A DNA stretch of 64,000 bases, taken from the NCBI GenBank assembly GCA_963966185.1, contig CAWZYM010000126.1:1-64000 (forward strand), in the 5' to 3' direction. The notes under the pieces were generated by a model. That model did not search any database. It had not been told where the DNA came from and saw nothing but the letters and a program-made list of their open reading frames with translations. The DNA is from Rhabditoides inermis (taxonomy: Eukaryota > Nematoda > Chromadorea > Rhabditida > Rhabditidae). Position numbers and translations under genes: made by a program. Shown here in pieces: positions 32,442 to 45,703 of this stretch (position 1 is its first letter; each line of letters starts with the position of its first letter).

Positions 32442-35176
32442 GAGCACTGAGAGCAATCTAGTTAGTCTTTTTTCGTGTAATATTCGTTCTATTCGTAAAA
32501 ATCTAAGTTTATTAACACATCGTTTGTCTAACTTTCCCATATCAATCAATGTTATTTGTGAAACTTGGCTTAGTCCTTCTGACCATGTCCCAACCTTTCC
32601 ATCATATACGTGCCATTCCGTGGCAAGAACTCATAAGGGTGGTGGAGGAGTACTCGTTTGCATTTCTGCGCGCGTTCAAAACACACTGCTTGCAGTCCAC
32701 AGCTGTTGCTCTTTTGATTGTGTCGCTGTCCGGATTTCATGTGGTGTATCTGAGTTTGTTCTGATTGGGTTGTATAGACCTCCAGGATCGGATCCACAAT
32801 TTACTCCGCTGTTCTCACAGTTTGTGAAGGATCTAAAAAAGTGATTTGAATTTCCCTGGTATACGGTGGCATTCTCAAAGCGCAAGTACTGTACCCTCAC
32901 AGGATTTTCTCTCGTATTGTAACTCCCTAGGTCTCTATCAACTAGAGAGCCAACTCGTGGCATGAACATACTCGATTTAATTCTCTCCACTGATCGAACC
33001 TTGATCAATAATGTGCGAGTGGGGATCGCATATTCTGATCATTGTTGTGTGGAAGGAGAAATGACGTTGATATGCAAAAGAGCGCGTGATCCTGCCCACG
33101 CTGCTTATGACTATCGTAACGGTGACTACAATGCTATTATCCAAGATCTCTCTTTGGTGAATTGGTCAGCTGAGTTGTCAGACTCTGATATAGATTCCCG
33201 TTATTCCCGATTCTGTGACATTATAAAAGACGCAATACGCTACCGTATACCTCAAAAACAATTCAACCGTGATCACTCTCCAAAATTCCCGAAATGGCTA
33301 GAAAAACTTCAAAATAGAGTGAGACGGTTGCACCATCGGCAGAAAACTTCCAGTAGCGTACAGGATCGAGAGAGTTATAAGTGCTTACTGAAAGAGTATC
33401 GTCGAAGTATCAAACAATGTATACGATAACGAGAAGCACACATCCTGAACAGTTCCTCTCCTGCGCGCTACTGGCAATATGTAAAATCGAAGTTAGCACC
33501 GGTTGACCCCATTCCGGATCTAACTGATAGTAGTGGTAGAGTAGTCTCAGACGATCGAGAAAGAGCCACTCTATTCAATGAGTTCTTTGGCTCGGTCTTC
33601 TCGAGAGATAATAACGAGCCATTCCATTTACAAGACCATCCTGGTGCCCACTCGATAGCAGACGTAGATTTCAGTTCCCATTGTGTTTACGAATACTTGA
33701 AAAGAACTAAGAGAAAAATATCCTGTGGACCAGATGAGATTCCCTCTATTATTTTACAAGCCCTCGCTGTTGTCATCGCAGAACCTCTATCGATAATTTT
33801 CTCACAGTGTTTTCATGAGGGTGTTATTCCATCAATATGGCGTAAGGGTATAGTTGTCCCGGTCTTCAAAAGTGGTGATAAGAAACAATGTACAAACTAT
33901 CGACCTATTACGTTGACCTGTTGTGCAAGCCGGGTGTTTGAGAGAATGCTATGCTATAACATTCGATATCATTTGTGGAAATACAACATAATAAATCCAC
34001 AGCAGCATGGTTTTCTCGATGGTAGAGGCACAACAAGTCAAATGGTTGAATATGTAGGATATTTAGTTAAACATTTGGACAAAATAATACCGGTAGACAC
34101 GATTAGATATTAAAAAGGCGTTTGATTCAGTTGTTCATAGAAGATTAAATGAGGTATGTAGGTCTTACAAGATTGATGGAAAAACTCTCCGGTGGTTAAA
34201 TCTGTTTCTATCTAACCGTACTCAGTCGGTAAGGGTGGGCACAGGACTATCAGATTGGATTCCAGTTCTAAGTGGTGTACCACAAGGTAGTGTTGTTGGA
34301 CCTCTACTTTTCTTGATCTATGTAAATGGAATCGGCTCCGTTATTAAACATAGTAAATACTTTTTGTACGCGGATGACATGAAACTGTCAATTCCACAGA
34401 ACATTCCCAATTTCAAAGTATCACTCGAAACTGACCTGGCAAATGTACATCAATGGCTTGGTGAGCGCCAACTCTTACTATCGGCTGCTAAATCCAATGT
34501 TATTCATTTTGGAAAACGTGCCATCAAGTCTGTATATACGTGTGATGGCTCCGTAATAGCCTGCACTGACTCAATCAAAGACCTTGGTATTTATCTCACA
34601 TCCGATCTCAGTCCAAGCGAGCATATCAGAAAAATCATTCAGAAAACATCCTCGCGAGTCGGTGTATTACGAATGGCCTTCCAACGGAATGAGTCGTTGT
34701 TTTTAAACTTCTATAAATATAAAATACGACCAGTTCTTGAGTACGGTAGTGAGGTGCTCCTTGCTCTTAACGTAACTCAAACTAACGATTTAGAAGCTGT
34801 GCAAAGATCCTTCACTAGAATGCTTGCCCCGAAACTGTCATATCAATGTCGACTGAAACAATTGGAGCTAGATACACTGTGGACTCGCAGAACTTTGTCA
34901 GATTTGCGCCTTGTTCATAGCTAACTGTATGGTTTCGTAAACGCTCCCAATCCCTTCATGCTTGCAAACTCAAGATCATCATCATTGCGTTCAAATGGCT
35001 TAAAATTACAGAGTATCTCCAAGACCACCCTTAGCCAGAGTTTTATCACACATCGAGTTGTGAAATACTGGAATCTTTTAGATTCAAATACAGTATGCCA
35101 ATTTAAAAAGACGGACTTCAGAGTACGACTAATGTCTTTTTCACAAATAACTTCTCTCGTTTTTTACTGTAGATGA
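32434..35176 (+). pseudogene. Decayed LINE ORF2: APE endonuclease plus reverse transcriptase
   Basis: Starts MSKSTESNLVSLFSCNIRSI. Endonuclease: NIRS, CETWLS (catalytic Glu), IGLYRPPG, then in a shifted frame DLNFPGIRW (GDLN-type motif) and, shifted again, NILDLILST and YSDHCC (SDH motif). Reverse transcriptase: NYRPITLTCCASRVFERM, motif A in a shifted frame LDIKKAFDSV (about 34110), motif B SGVPQGSVVGPLL, motif C YADDMKL, then thumb, LEYGSEVL and VQRSFTRML. Breaks: shifts near 32845 and 32945, TAA at 33427, a shift near 34108, a stop near 34922. CR1/Jockey-like and clearly a different family from the LINE at 27.5-31.2 kb. Confidence 0.88.
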
Positions 35177-35436
35177 CCCCACCCGTATGTAAATTGATTG
35201 CTCTCAGGCGACTAGGTAGCCCGAGTTTGATTCCTTTCTGTTCTGGACGGTTGAAGTAGTTTCTGTGTCTGTGTTTGAGATGACATCCCATTCTATGCGC
35301 TCGTATGGGTGCCAATGGGCTCTGTCACAGTCTTCACTTTGTCCCTACTCACGGGTCTGACCGGTAGTTTGTTGGATGCTGTGTGTTGTGATTTTGTGAT
35401 TTCTGATTCTGAATAAATACATTATTATTATTATAA
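35177..35436 (+). mobile_element. LINE 3' UTR and (ATT)n tail
   Basis: Follows the ORF2 stop. Contains AATAAA at about 35413 and ends ACATTATTATTATTATAATG, a short microsatellite tail of the kind CR1-like LINEs carry instead of poly(A). The next base begins the satellite array. Confidence 0.75.
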
Positions 35437-38400
35437 TGTGGACTTGATGTGGGCTTGATGTGGGCTCGATGTGGGCTTGATGTGGGCTTGATGTGGGTTT
35501 GATTTGGGCCTGATGTGGGCTTGATGTGGGTTAGATGTGGGATTGAAGTGGGATTGATGTGGGCTTGAAAAGGGCTTGAAGTGGGCTTGATGTGGGCTTG
35601 ATTTGGGCCTGATGTGGGCTTGATGTGGGTTAGATGTGGGATTGAAGTGTGATTGATGTGGGCTTGAAAAGGGCTTGAAGTGGGCTTGATGTGGGCTTGA
35701 TGTGGGCTTGCTGTGGGCTTGATGTGGGCTTGATGTGGACTTGATGTGCGCTTGATGTGAGCTTGATGTGGGCTTGATGGGGGCCTGATGTGAGCTTAAT
35801 GTGAGATTAAAGAAATCGATGTGGACTTGATGTGGGCTTGATGTGAACTTGATGTGGGCTTGATGTGAGCTTGATGTGGGCTTGATGTGGGCTTGATGTG
35901 GGTTTGATGTGGGCCTGATGTGAGCTTAATGTGATATCAAAGAAATCAATGTGGACTTGATGTGGGCTTGATGTGAGCTTGATGTGGGCTTGATGAGGGC
36001 TTGATGTGGGTTTGATGTGGGCCTGATGTGAGCTTAATGTGATATCAAAGAAATCAATGTGAACTTGATGTGGGCTTGATGTGAGCTTGATGTGGGCTTG
36101 ATGTGAGCTTGATGTGGGCTTGATGAGGGCTTGATGTGGGTTTGATGTGGGCCTGATGTGAGCTTAATGTGATATCAAAGAAATCAATGTGGACTTGATG
36201 TGGGCTTGATGTGGGCTCGATGTGGGCCTGATGTGGGCTTGATGTGGGTTAGATGTGGGATTGAAGTGGGATTAATGTGGGCTTGAAAAGGGCTTGATGT
36301 GGGATTGATGTGAGCTTGATGTGGGCTTGATGTAGGCTTGATGTGGGCTTGATGTGGAATTGATGTGAGCTTGATGTGGACTTGATGTGGGCTTGATGTG
36401 AGCTTGATGTGGGCTTGATGTGGGTTAGATGTGGGATTGAAGTGGGATTGATGTGGGCTTGAAAAGGGCTTGATGTGGAATTGATGTGAGCTTGATGTGG
36501 GCTTGATGTGAGCTTGATGTGGACTTGATGTGGGCTCGATGTGGGCCTGATGTGGGCTTGATGAGGGTTAGATGTGGGATTGAAGTGGGATTGATGTGGG
36601 CTTGAAAAGGGCTTGATGTGGGATTGATGTGAGCTTGATGTGGGCTTGATGTGAGCTTGATGTGGGCTTGATGTGAGCTTGATGTGGGCTTGATGTGGGC
36701 TTGATGTGGGTTTGATGTGGGCCGGATGTGAGCTTAATGTGATATCAAAGAAATCAATGTGGACTTGATGTGGGCTTGATGTGGGCTCGATGTGGGCTTG
36801 AAGTGGGCTTGATGTGGGCTTGATGTGGGCTTGCTGTGGGCTTGATGTGGGCTTGATGTGGACTTGATGTGCGCTTGATGTGAGCTTGATGTGGGCTTGA
36901 TGGGGGCCTGATGTGAGCTTAATGTGAGATTAAAGAAATCGATGTGGACTTGATGTGGGCTTGATGTGAACTTGATGTGGGCTTGATGTGAGCTTGATGT
37001 GGGCTTGATGTGGGCTTGATGTGGGTTTGATGTGGGCCTGATGTGAGCTTAATGTGATATCAAAGAAATCAATGTGGACTTGATGTGGGCTTGATGTGGG
37101 CTCGATGTGGGCTTGATGTGGGCTTGATGTGGGTTTGATTTGGGCCTGATGTGGGCTTGATGTGGGTTAGATGTGGGATTGAAGTGGGATTGATGTGGGC
37201 TTGATGTGGGCTTAATGTGGGCTTAATGTGGGCTTAATGTGAGACTGTAGAGTTGAATGTGGACTTGATGTGGGCTTGATGTGAACTTGATGTGGGCTTG
37301 ATGTGAGCTTGATGTGGGCTTGATGTGAGCTTGATGTGGGCTTGATGAGGGCTTGATGTGGGTTTGATGTGGGCCTGATGTGAGCTTAATGTGATATCAA
37401 AGAAATCAATGTGGACTTGATGTGGGCTTGATGTGGGCTCGATGTGGGCCTGATGTGGGCTTGATGTGGGTTAGATGTGGGATTGAAGTGGGATTAATGT
37501 GGGCTTGAAAAGGGCTTGATGTGGGATTGATGTGAGCTTGATGTGGGCTTGATGTAGGCTTGATGTGGGCTTGATGTGGAATTGATGTGAGCTTGATGTG
37601 GACTTGATGTGGGCTTGATGTGAGCTTGATGTGGGCTTGATGTGGGTTAGATGTGGGATTGAAGTGGGATTGATGTGGGCTTGAAAAGGGCTTGATGTGG
37701 AATTGATGTGAGCTTGATGTGGGCTTGATGTGAGCTTGATGTGGACTTGATGTGGGCTCGATGTGGGCCTGATGTGGGCTTGATGTGGGTTAGATGTGGG
37801 ATTGAAGTGGGATTGATGTGGGCTTGAAAAGGGCTTGATGTGGGATTGATGTGAGCTTGATGTGGGCTTGATGTGAGCTTGATGTGGGCTTGATGTGAGC
37901 TTGATGTGGGCTTGATGAGGGCTTGATGTGGGTTTGATGTGGGCCTGATGTGAGCTTAATGTGATATCAAAGAAATCAATGTGGACTTGATGTGGGCTTG
38001 ATGTGGGCTCGATGTGGGCCTGATGTGGGCTTGATGTGGGTTAGATGTGGGATTGAAGTGGGATTAATGTGGGCTTGAAAAGGGCTTGATGTGGGATTGA
38101 TGTGAGCTTGATGTGGGCTTGATGTAGGCTTGATGTGGGCTTGATGTGGAATTGATGTGAGCTTGATGTGGACTTGATGTGGGCTTGATGTGAGCTTGAT
38201 GTGGGCTTGATGTGGGTTAGATGTGGGATTGAAGTGGGATTGATGTGGGCTTGAAAAGGGCTTGATGTGGAATTGATGTGAGCTTGATGTGGGCTTGATG
38301 TGAGCTTGATGTGGACTTGATGTGGGCTCGATGTGGGCCTGATGTGGGCTTGATGAGGGTTAGATGTGGGATTGAAGTGGGATTGATGTGGGCTTGAAAA

Positions 38401-41400
38401 GGGCTTGATGTGGGATTGATGTGAGCTTGATGTGGGCTTGATGTGAGCTTGATGTGGGCTTGATGTGAGCTTGATGTGGGCTTGATGTGGGCTTGATGTG
38501 GGTTTGATGTGGGCCTGATGTGAGCTTAATGTGATATCAAAGAAATCAATGTGGACTTGATGTGGGCTTGATGTGGGCTCGATGTGGGCTTGATGTGGGC
38601 TTGATGTGGGTTTGATTTGGGCCTGATGTGGGCTTGATGTGGGTTAGATGTGGGATTGAAGTGTGATTGATGTGGGGTTGAAAAGGGCTTGAAGTGGGCT
38701 TGATGTGGGCTTGATGTGGGCTTGATGTGGGCTTGCTGTGGGCTTGATGTGGGCTTGATGTGGACTTGATGTGCGCTTGATGTGAGCTTGATGTGGGCTT
38801 GATGGGGGCCTGATGTGAGCTTAATGTGAGATTAAAGAAATCGATGTGGACTTGATGTGGGCTTGATGTGAACTTGATGTGGGCTTGATGTGAGCTTGAT
38901 GTGGGCTTGATGTGGGCTTGATGTGGGTTTGATGTGGGCCTGATGTGAGCTTAATGTGATATCAAAGAAATCAATGTGGACTTGATGTGGGCTTGATGTG
39001 GGCTCGATGTGGGCTTGATGTGGGCTTGATGTGGGTTTGATTTGGGCCTGATGTGGGCTTGATGTGGGTTAGATGTGGGATTGAAGTGGGATTGATGTGG
39101 GCTTGATGTGGGCTTAATGTGGGCTTAATGTGGGCTTAATGTGAGACTGTAGAGTTGAATGTGGACTTGATGTGGGCTTGATGTGAACTTGATGTGGGCT
39201 TGATGTGAGCTTGATGTGGGCTTGATGTGAGCTTGATGTGGGCTTGATGAGGGCTTGATGTGGGTTTGATGTGGGCCTGATGTGAGCTTAATGTGATATC
39301 AAAGAAATCAATGTGGACTTGATGTGGGCTTGATGTGGGCTCGATGTGGGCCTGATGTGGGCTTGATGTGGGTTAGATGTGGGATTGAAGTGGGATTAAT
39401 GTGGGCTTGAAAAGGGCTTGATGTGGGCTTGATGTGAGCTTGATGTGGGCTTGATGTGGGCTTGATGTGGGTTTGATGTGGGCCGGATGTGAGCTTAATG
39501 TGATATCAAAGAAATCAATGTGGACTTGATGTGGGCTTGATGTGGGCTCGATGTGGGCTTGATGTGGGCTTGATGTGGGTTTGATTTGGGCCTGATGTGG
39601 GCTTGATGTGGGTTAGATGTGGGATTGAAGTGTGATTGATGTGGGGTTGAAAAGGGCTTGAAGTGGGCTTGATGTGGGCTTGATGTGGGCTTGCTGTGGG
39701 CTTGATGTGGGCTTGATGTGGACTTGATGTGCGCTTGATGTGAGCTTGATGTGGGCTTGATGGGGGCCTGATGTGAGCTTAATGTGAGATTAAAGAAATC
39801 GATGTGGACTTGATGTGGGCTTGATGTGAACTTGATGTGGGCTTGATGTGAGCTTGATGTGGGCTTGATGTGGGCTTGATGTGGGTTTGATGTGGGTTTG
39901 ATGTGGGCCTGATGTGAGCTTAATGTGATATCAAAGAAATCAATGTGGACTTGATGTGGGCTTGATGTGGGCTCGATGTGGGCTTGATGTGGGCTTGATG
40001 TGGGTTTGATTTGGGCCTGATGTGGGCTTGATGTGGGTTAGATGTGGGATTGAAGTGGGATTGATGTGGGCTTGATGTGGGCTTAATGTGGGCTTAATGT
40101 GGGCTTAATGTGAGACTGTAGAGTTGAATGTGGACTTGATGTGGGCTTGATGTGAACTTGATGTGGGCTTGATGTGAGCTTGATGTGGGCTTGATGTGAG
40201 CTTGATGTGGGCTTGATGAGGGCTTGATGTGGGTTTGATGTGGGCCTGATGTGAGCTTAATGTGATATCAAAGAAATCAATGTGGACTTGATGTGGGCTT
40301 GATGTGGGCTCGATGTGGGCCTGATGTGGGCTTGATGTGGGTTAGATGTGGGATTGAAGTGGGATTAATGTGGGCTTGAAAAGGGCTTGATGTGGGATTG
40401 ATGTGAGCTTGATGTGGGCTTGATGTAGGCTTGATGTGGGCTTGATGTGGAATTGATGTGAGCTTGATGTGGACTTGATGTGGGCTTGATGTGAGCTTGA
40501 TGTGGGCTTGATGTGGGTTAGATGTGGGATTGAAGTGGGATTGATGTGGGCTTGAAAAGGGCTTGATGTGGAATTGATGTGAGCTTGATGTGGGCTTGAT
40601 GTGAGCTTGATGTGGACTTGATGTGGGCTCGATGTGGGCCTGATGTGGGCTTGATGTGGGTTAGATGTGGGATTGAAGTGGGATTGATGTGGGCTTGAAA
40701 AGGGCTTGATGTGGGATTGATGTGAGCTTGATGTGGGCTTGATGTGAGCTTGATGTGGGCTTGATGTGAGCTTGATGTGGGCTTGATGAGGGCTTGATGT
40801 GGGTTTGATGTGGGCCTGATGTGAGCTTAATGTGATATCAAAGAAATCAATGTGGACTTGATGTGGGCTTGATGTGGGCTCGATGTGGGCCTGATGTGGG
40901 CTTGATGTGGGTTAGATGTGGGATTGAAGTGGGATTAATGTGGGCTTGAAAAGGGCTTGATGTGGGATTGATGTGAGCTTGATGTGGGCTTGATGTAGGC
41001 TTGATGTGGGCTTGATGTGGAATTGATGTGAGCTTGATGTGGACTTGATGTGGGCTTGATGTGAGCTTGATGTGGGCTTGATGTGGGTTAGATGTGGGAT
41101 TGAAGTGGGATTGATGTGGGCTTGAAAAGGGCTTGATGTGGAATTGATGTGAGCTTGATGTGGGCTTGATGTGAGCTTGATGTGGACTTGATGTGGGCTC
41201 GATGTGGGCCTGATGTGGGCTTGATGAGGGTTAGATGTGGGATTGAAGTGGGATTGATGTGGGCTTGAAAAGGGCTTGATGTGGGATTGATGTGAGCTTG
41301 ATGTGGGCTTGATGTGAGCTTGATGTGGGCTTGATGTGAGCTTGATGTGGGCTTGATGTGGGCTTGATGTGGGTTTGATGTGGGCCTGATGTGAGCTTAA

Positions 41401-44400
41401 TGTGATATCAAAGAAATCAATGTGGACTTGATGTGGGCTTGATGTGGGCTCGATGTGGGCTTGATGTGGGCTTGATGTGGGTTTGATTTGGGCCTGATGT
41501 GGGCTTGATGTGGGTTAGATGTGGGATTGAAGTGTGATTGATGTGGGGTTGAAAAGGGCTTGAAGTGGGCTTGATGTGGGCTTGATGTGGGCTTGATGTG
41601 GGCTTGCTGTGGGCTTGATGTGGGCTTGATGTGGACTTGATGTGCGCTTGATGTGAGCTTGATGTGGGCTTGATGGGGGCCTGATGTGAGCTTAATGTGA
41701 GATTAAAGAAATCGATGTGGACTTGATGTGGGCTTGATGTGAACTTGATGTGGGCTTGATGTGAGCTTGATGTGGGCTTGATGTGGGCTTGATGTGGGTT
41801 TGATGTGGGCCTGATGTGAGCTTAATGTGATATCAAAGAAATCAATGTGGACTTGATGTGGGCTTGATGTGGGCTCGATGTGGGCTTGATGTGGGCTTGA
41901 TGTGGGTTTGATTTGGGCCTGATGTGGGCTTGATGTGGGTTAGATGTGGGATTGAAGTGGGATTGATGTGGGCTTGATGTGGGCTTGATGTGGGCTTAAT
42001 GTGGGCTTAATGTGAGACTGTAGAGTTGAATGTGGACTTGATGTGGGCTTGATGTGAACTTGATGTGGGCTTGATGTGAGCTTGATGTGGGCTTGATGTG
42101 AGCTTGATGTGGGCTTGATGAGGGCTTGATGTGGGTTTGATGTGGGCCTGATGTGAGCTTAATGTGATATCAAAGAAATCAATGTGGACTTGATGTGGGC
42201 TTGATGTGGGCTCGATGTGGGCCTGATGTGGGCTTGATGTGGGTTAGATGTGGGATTGAAGTGGGATTAATGTGGGCTTGAAAAGGGCTTGATGTGGGAT
42301 TGATGTGAGCTTGATGTGGGCTTGATGTAGGCTTGATGTGGGCTTGATGTGGAATTGATGTGAGCTTGATGTGGACTTGATGTGGGCTTGATGTGAGCTT
42401 GATGTGGGCTTGATGTGGGTTAGATGTGGGATTGAAGTGGGATTGATGTGGGCTTGAAAAGGGCTTGATGTGGAATTGATGTGAGCTTGATGTGGGCGTG
42501 AGCTTGATGTGGACTTGATGTGGGCTCGATGTGGGCCTGATGTGGGCTTGATGTGGGTTAGATGTGGGATTGAAGTGGGATTGATGTGGGCTTGAAAAGG
42601 GCTTGATGTGGGATTGATGTGAGCTTGATGTGGGCTTGATGTGAGCTTGATGTGGGCTTGATGTGAGCTTGATGTGGGCTTGATGTGGGCTTGATGTGGG
42701 TTTGATGTGGGCCTGATGTGAGCTTAATGTGATATCAAAGAAATCAATGTGGACTTGATGTGGGCTTGATGTGGGCTCGATGTGGGCTTGATGTGGGCTT
42801 GATGTGGGTTTGATTTGGGCCTGATGTGGGCTTGATGTGGGTTAGATGTGGGATTGAAGTGTGATTGATGTGGGGTTGAAAAGGGCTTGAAGTGGGCTTG
42901 ATGTGGGCTTGATGTGGGCTTGCTGTGGGCTTGATGTGGGCTTGATGTGGACTTGATGTGCGCTTGATGTGAGCTTGATGTGGGCTTGATGGGGGCCTGA
43001 TGTGAGCTTAATGTGAGATTAAAGAAATCGATGTGGACTTGATGTGGGCTTGATGTGAACTTGATGTGGGCTTGATGTGAGCTTGATGTGGGCTTGATGT
43101 GGGCTTGATGTGGGTTTGATGTGGGCCTGATGTGAGCTTAATGTGATATCAAAGAAATCAATGTGGACTTGATGTGGGCTTGATGTGGGCTCGATGTGGG
43201 CTTGATGTGGGCTTGATGTGGGTTTGATTTGGGCCTGATGTGGGCTTGATGTGGGTTAGATGTGGGATTGAAGTGGGATTGATGTGGGCTTGATGTGGGC
43301 TTAATGTGGGCTTGATGTGGGCTTAATGTGAGACTGTAGAGTTGAATGTGGACTTGATGTGCGCTTGATGTGAGCTTGATGTGGGCTTGATGGGGGCCTG
43401 ATGTGAGCTTAATGTGAGATTAAAGAAATCGATGTGGACTTGATGTGGGCTTGATGTGAACTTGATGTGGGCTTGATGTGGGCTTGATGTGGGCTTGATG
43501 TGAGCTTGATGTGGGCTTGATGAGGGCTTGATGTGGGTTTGATGTGGGCCTGATGTGAGCTTAATGTGATATCAAAGAAATCAATGTGGACTTGATGTGG
43601 GCTTGATGTGGGCTCGATGTGGGCCTGATGTGGGCTTGATGTGGGTTAGATGTGGGATTGAAGTGGGATTGATGTGGGCTTGAAAAGGGCTTGATGTGGG
43701 ATTGATGTGAGCTTGATGTGGGCTTGATGTAGGCTTGATGTGGGCTTGATGTGGAATTGATGTGAGCTTGATGTGGACTTGATGTGGGCTTGATGTGAGC
43801 TTGATGTGGGCTTGATGTGGGTTAGATGTGGGATTGAAGTGGGATTGATGTGGGCTTGAAAAGGGCTTGATGTGGAATTGATGTGAGCTTGATGTGGGCT
43901 TGATGTGAGCTTGATGTGGACTTGATGTGGGCTCGATGTGGGCCTGATGTGGGCTTGATGTGGGTTAGATGTGGGATTGAAGTGGGATTGATGTGGGCTT
44001 GAAAAGGGCTTGATGTGGGCTTGATGTGAGCTTGATGTGGGCTTGATGTGAGCTTGATGTGGGCTTGATGTGAGCTTGATGTGGGCTTGATGTGGGCTTG
44101 ATGTGGGTTTGATGTGGGCCTGATGTGAGCTTAATGTGATATCAAAGAAATCAATGTGGACTTGATGTGGGCTTGATGTGGGCTCGATGTGGGCTTGATG
44201 TGGGCTTGATGTGGGTTTGATTTGGGCCTGATGTGGGCTTGATGTGGGTTAGATGTGGGATTGAAGTGGGATTGATGTGGGCTTGAAAAGGGCTTGAAGT
44301 GGGCTTGATGTGGGCTTGATGTGGGCTTGATGTGGGCTTGATGTGGGCTTGATGTGGGCTTGATGTGGGCTTGATGCGGGCTTGATGTGGGCTTGATGTG

Positions 44401-44703
44401 GGCTTGATGTGAGCTTGATGTGGGCTTGATGTGGGCTTGATGTGGGTTTGATTTGGGCCTGATGTGGGCTTGATGTGGGTTAGATGTGGGATTGAAGTGG
44501 GATTGATGTGGGCTTGAAAAGGGCTTGAAGTGGGCTTGATGTGGGCTTGATGTGGGCTTGATGTGGGCTTGATGTGGGCTTGATGTCGGCTTGATGTGGG
44601 CTTGATGCGGGCTTGATGTGGGCTTGATGTGGGCTTGATGTGAGCTTGATGTGGGCTTGATGTGGGCTTGATGTGGGTTTGATGTGGGCCTGATGTGAGC
44701 TTA
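35437..44703. repeat. 11-bp minisatellite array, left block
   Basis: Tandem GATGTGGGCTT (11 bp) with variants such as GATGTGAGCTT, GATGTGGACTT and GATGTGGGTTT. Longer marker segments recur in fixed order: GTGATATCAAAGAAATCAAT, GAGACTGTAGAGTTGAATG and GGCTTGAAAAGGGCTTG. The GAGACTGTAGAG marker sits at 37241, 39143, 40112, 42014 and 43330, spacing 1902, 969, 1902 and 1316 bp, so there is a higher-order period of about 1.9 kb. All G-rich monomers lie on the plus strand. No gene; the open frames are artefacts of a monomer whose three-unit length is 33 bp. Confidence 0.97.
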
Positions 44704-44865
44704 CACGGGCAGCTTGCGCACTCGTTTTGGCGGATTCTTATGAAAACATGGTCATATACACAGTTTTTCATGCTGATTCCGAATATGAGCATAACTTTTC
44801 CTAAATGGTTGTTTGAAATCAATTTGGACAGCCACCGAATAGACTACCCATGAAAATGACCTGTC

Positions 44866-44910
44866 GACAACAGCAGCGTGGCCGAATGGATAGTGAGTTG
44901 AAAAGTTGAA
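44866..44910 (+). other. Possible tRNA-like A box in the foldback arm
   Basis: CAGCAGCGTGGCCGAATGG followed by ATAGTGAG resembles the head of the CAGCGGCGGTGG SINEs, but no B box follows at the right distance. Inverted copy at about 45890-45920. Confidence 0.25.
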
Positions 44911-45265
44911 AATGACAGTCAAAATGACAGGTGCGGTATCGATGCAATGCCGCTATTCGGCATAACTTTTTGCCGGTTCTCTTTGGCGGCGTATGCCGCC
45001 CTGTCGTCTCTCGATAATTTTGCAAATCTGAAATGGGATATCTGGAAAGCGCTGATTGGTACACGTGATGAGCGAACAGTGAGGTAGAGAGTGTTGTCGT
45101 CCTTCTTTTCACTCGCAATGCCAGCGATGTCTCCGTCGGCAGAGGTGGTTGTTGCTGTCCTACCCCTTACCTTCGCGCCCATCGACCTCACAGTCTACCC
45201 TCTAACCCGAAAAGATTCTCGTCTTGCCGCTCGCATCAGAACTATTCTCCGTAAAATTTATATTT

Positions 45266-45703
45266 TCAAATTCTAGACACGTGACAAAGTTTGTGAGTCG
45301 CGTCACGTTTGACAATAGAGACAAAACTTGCGCCCAATCGACCATCTTTGTTCAAGACATACGAAATATGATGAAGACGAAACCTCTCGGTGTATTCATA
45401 AATGCCGACCAAACCGGATGTTTGAACGAGTTCGTGTCTCCTCGCTTCTATTTCATCAAAGGAGAGAAGAATGTGATCAGAGTCGCAACACTTTTCCTCT
45501 TCCTCTTCTTCATTGCAATCCACGTCACCAGTTTCATGAGCACGGAGAATAGTTCTGATGCGAGCGGCAAGACGAGAATCTTCTCGGGTCGGAGGGTAGA
45601 CTGTGAGGTCGACGGGCGCGAAGGTAAGGGGTAGGAGAGCAACAACCACCCCTGCCGACGGAGACATCGCTGGCATTGCGAGTGAAAAGAAGGACGACAA
45701 CAC
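45266..45703 (-). CDS. Captured gene-like fragment in the foldback element (faint PTB-like pattern)
   Basis: A 145-codon minus-strand frame starts in the right arm (LTVYPPTREDSRLAARIRTI, LRAHETGDVDCNEEEEEEKC) and continues into the unique loop (LLSFDEIEARRHELVQTSGL, YTERFRLHHISYVLNKDG, ASFVSIVKRDATHKLCHV). The loop part has the spacing 'HxISYxxxxDG...FVxIxRxxxxxxxCHV' seen in the second half of PTB/PID domains, which bind NPxY peptides; this is memory-based and weak. After LCH the DNA reads GTGTCT, so an exon end may have been captured too. The left arm carries only the first part, inverted (45091-45252), with several substitutions. Expression unknown. Confidence 0.4.
   Translation of the reverse strand: MLSSFFSLAMPAMSPSAGVVVALLPLTFAPVDLTVYPPTREDSRLAARIRTILRAHETGDVDCNEEEEEEKCCDSDHILLSFDEIEARRHELVQTSGLVGIYEYTERFRLHHISYVLNKDGRLGASFVSIVKRDATHKLCHVSRI

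Noticed and set aside
44151..44822. 223-codon frame with IKPTSSPHQAH repeats
   Set aside because: It is the minus-strand reading of the 11-bp satellite plus the transposon edge; three monomers are 33 bp, so open frames arise automatically.
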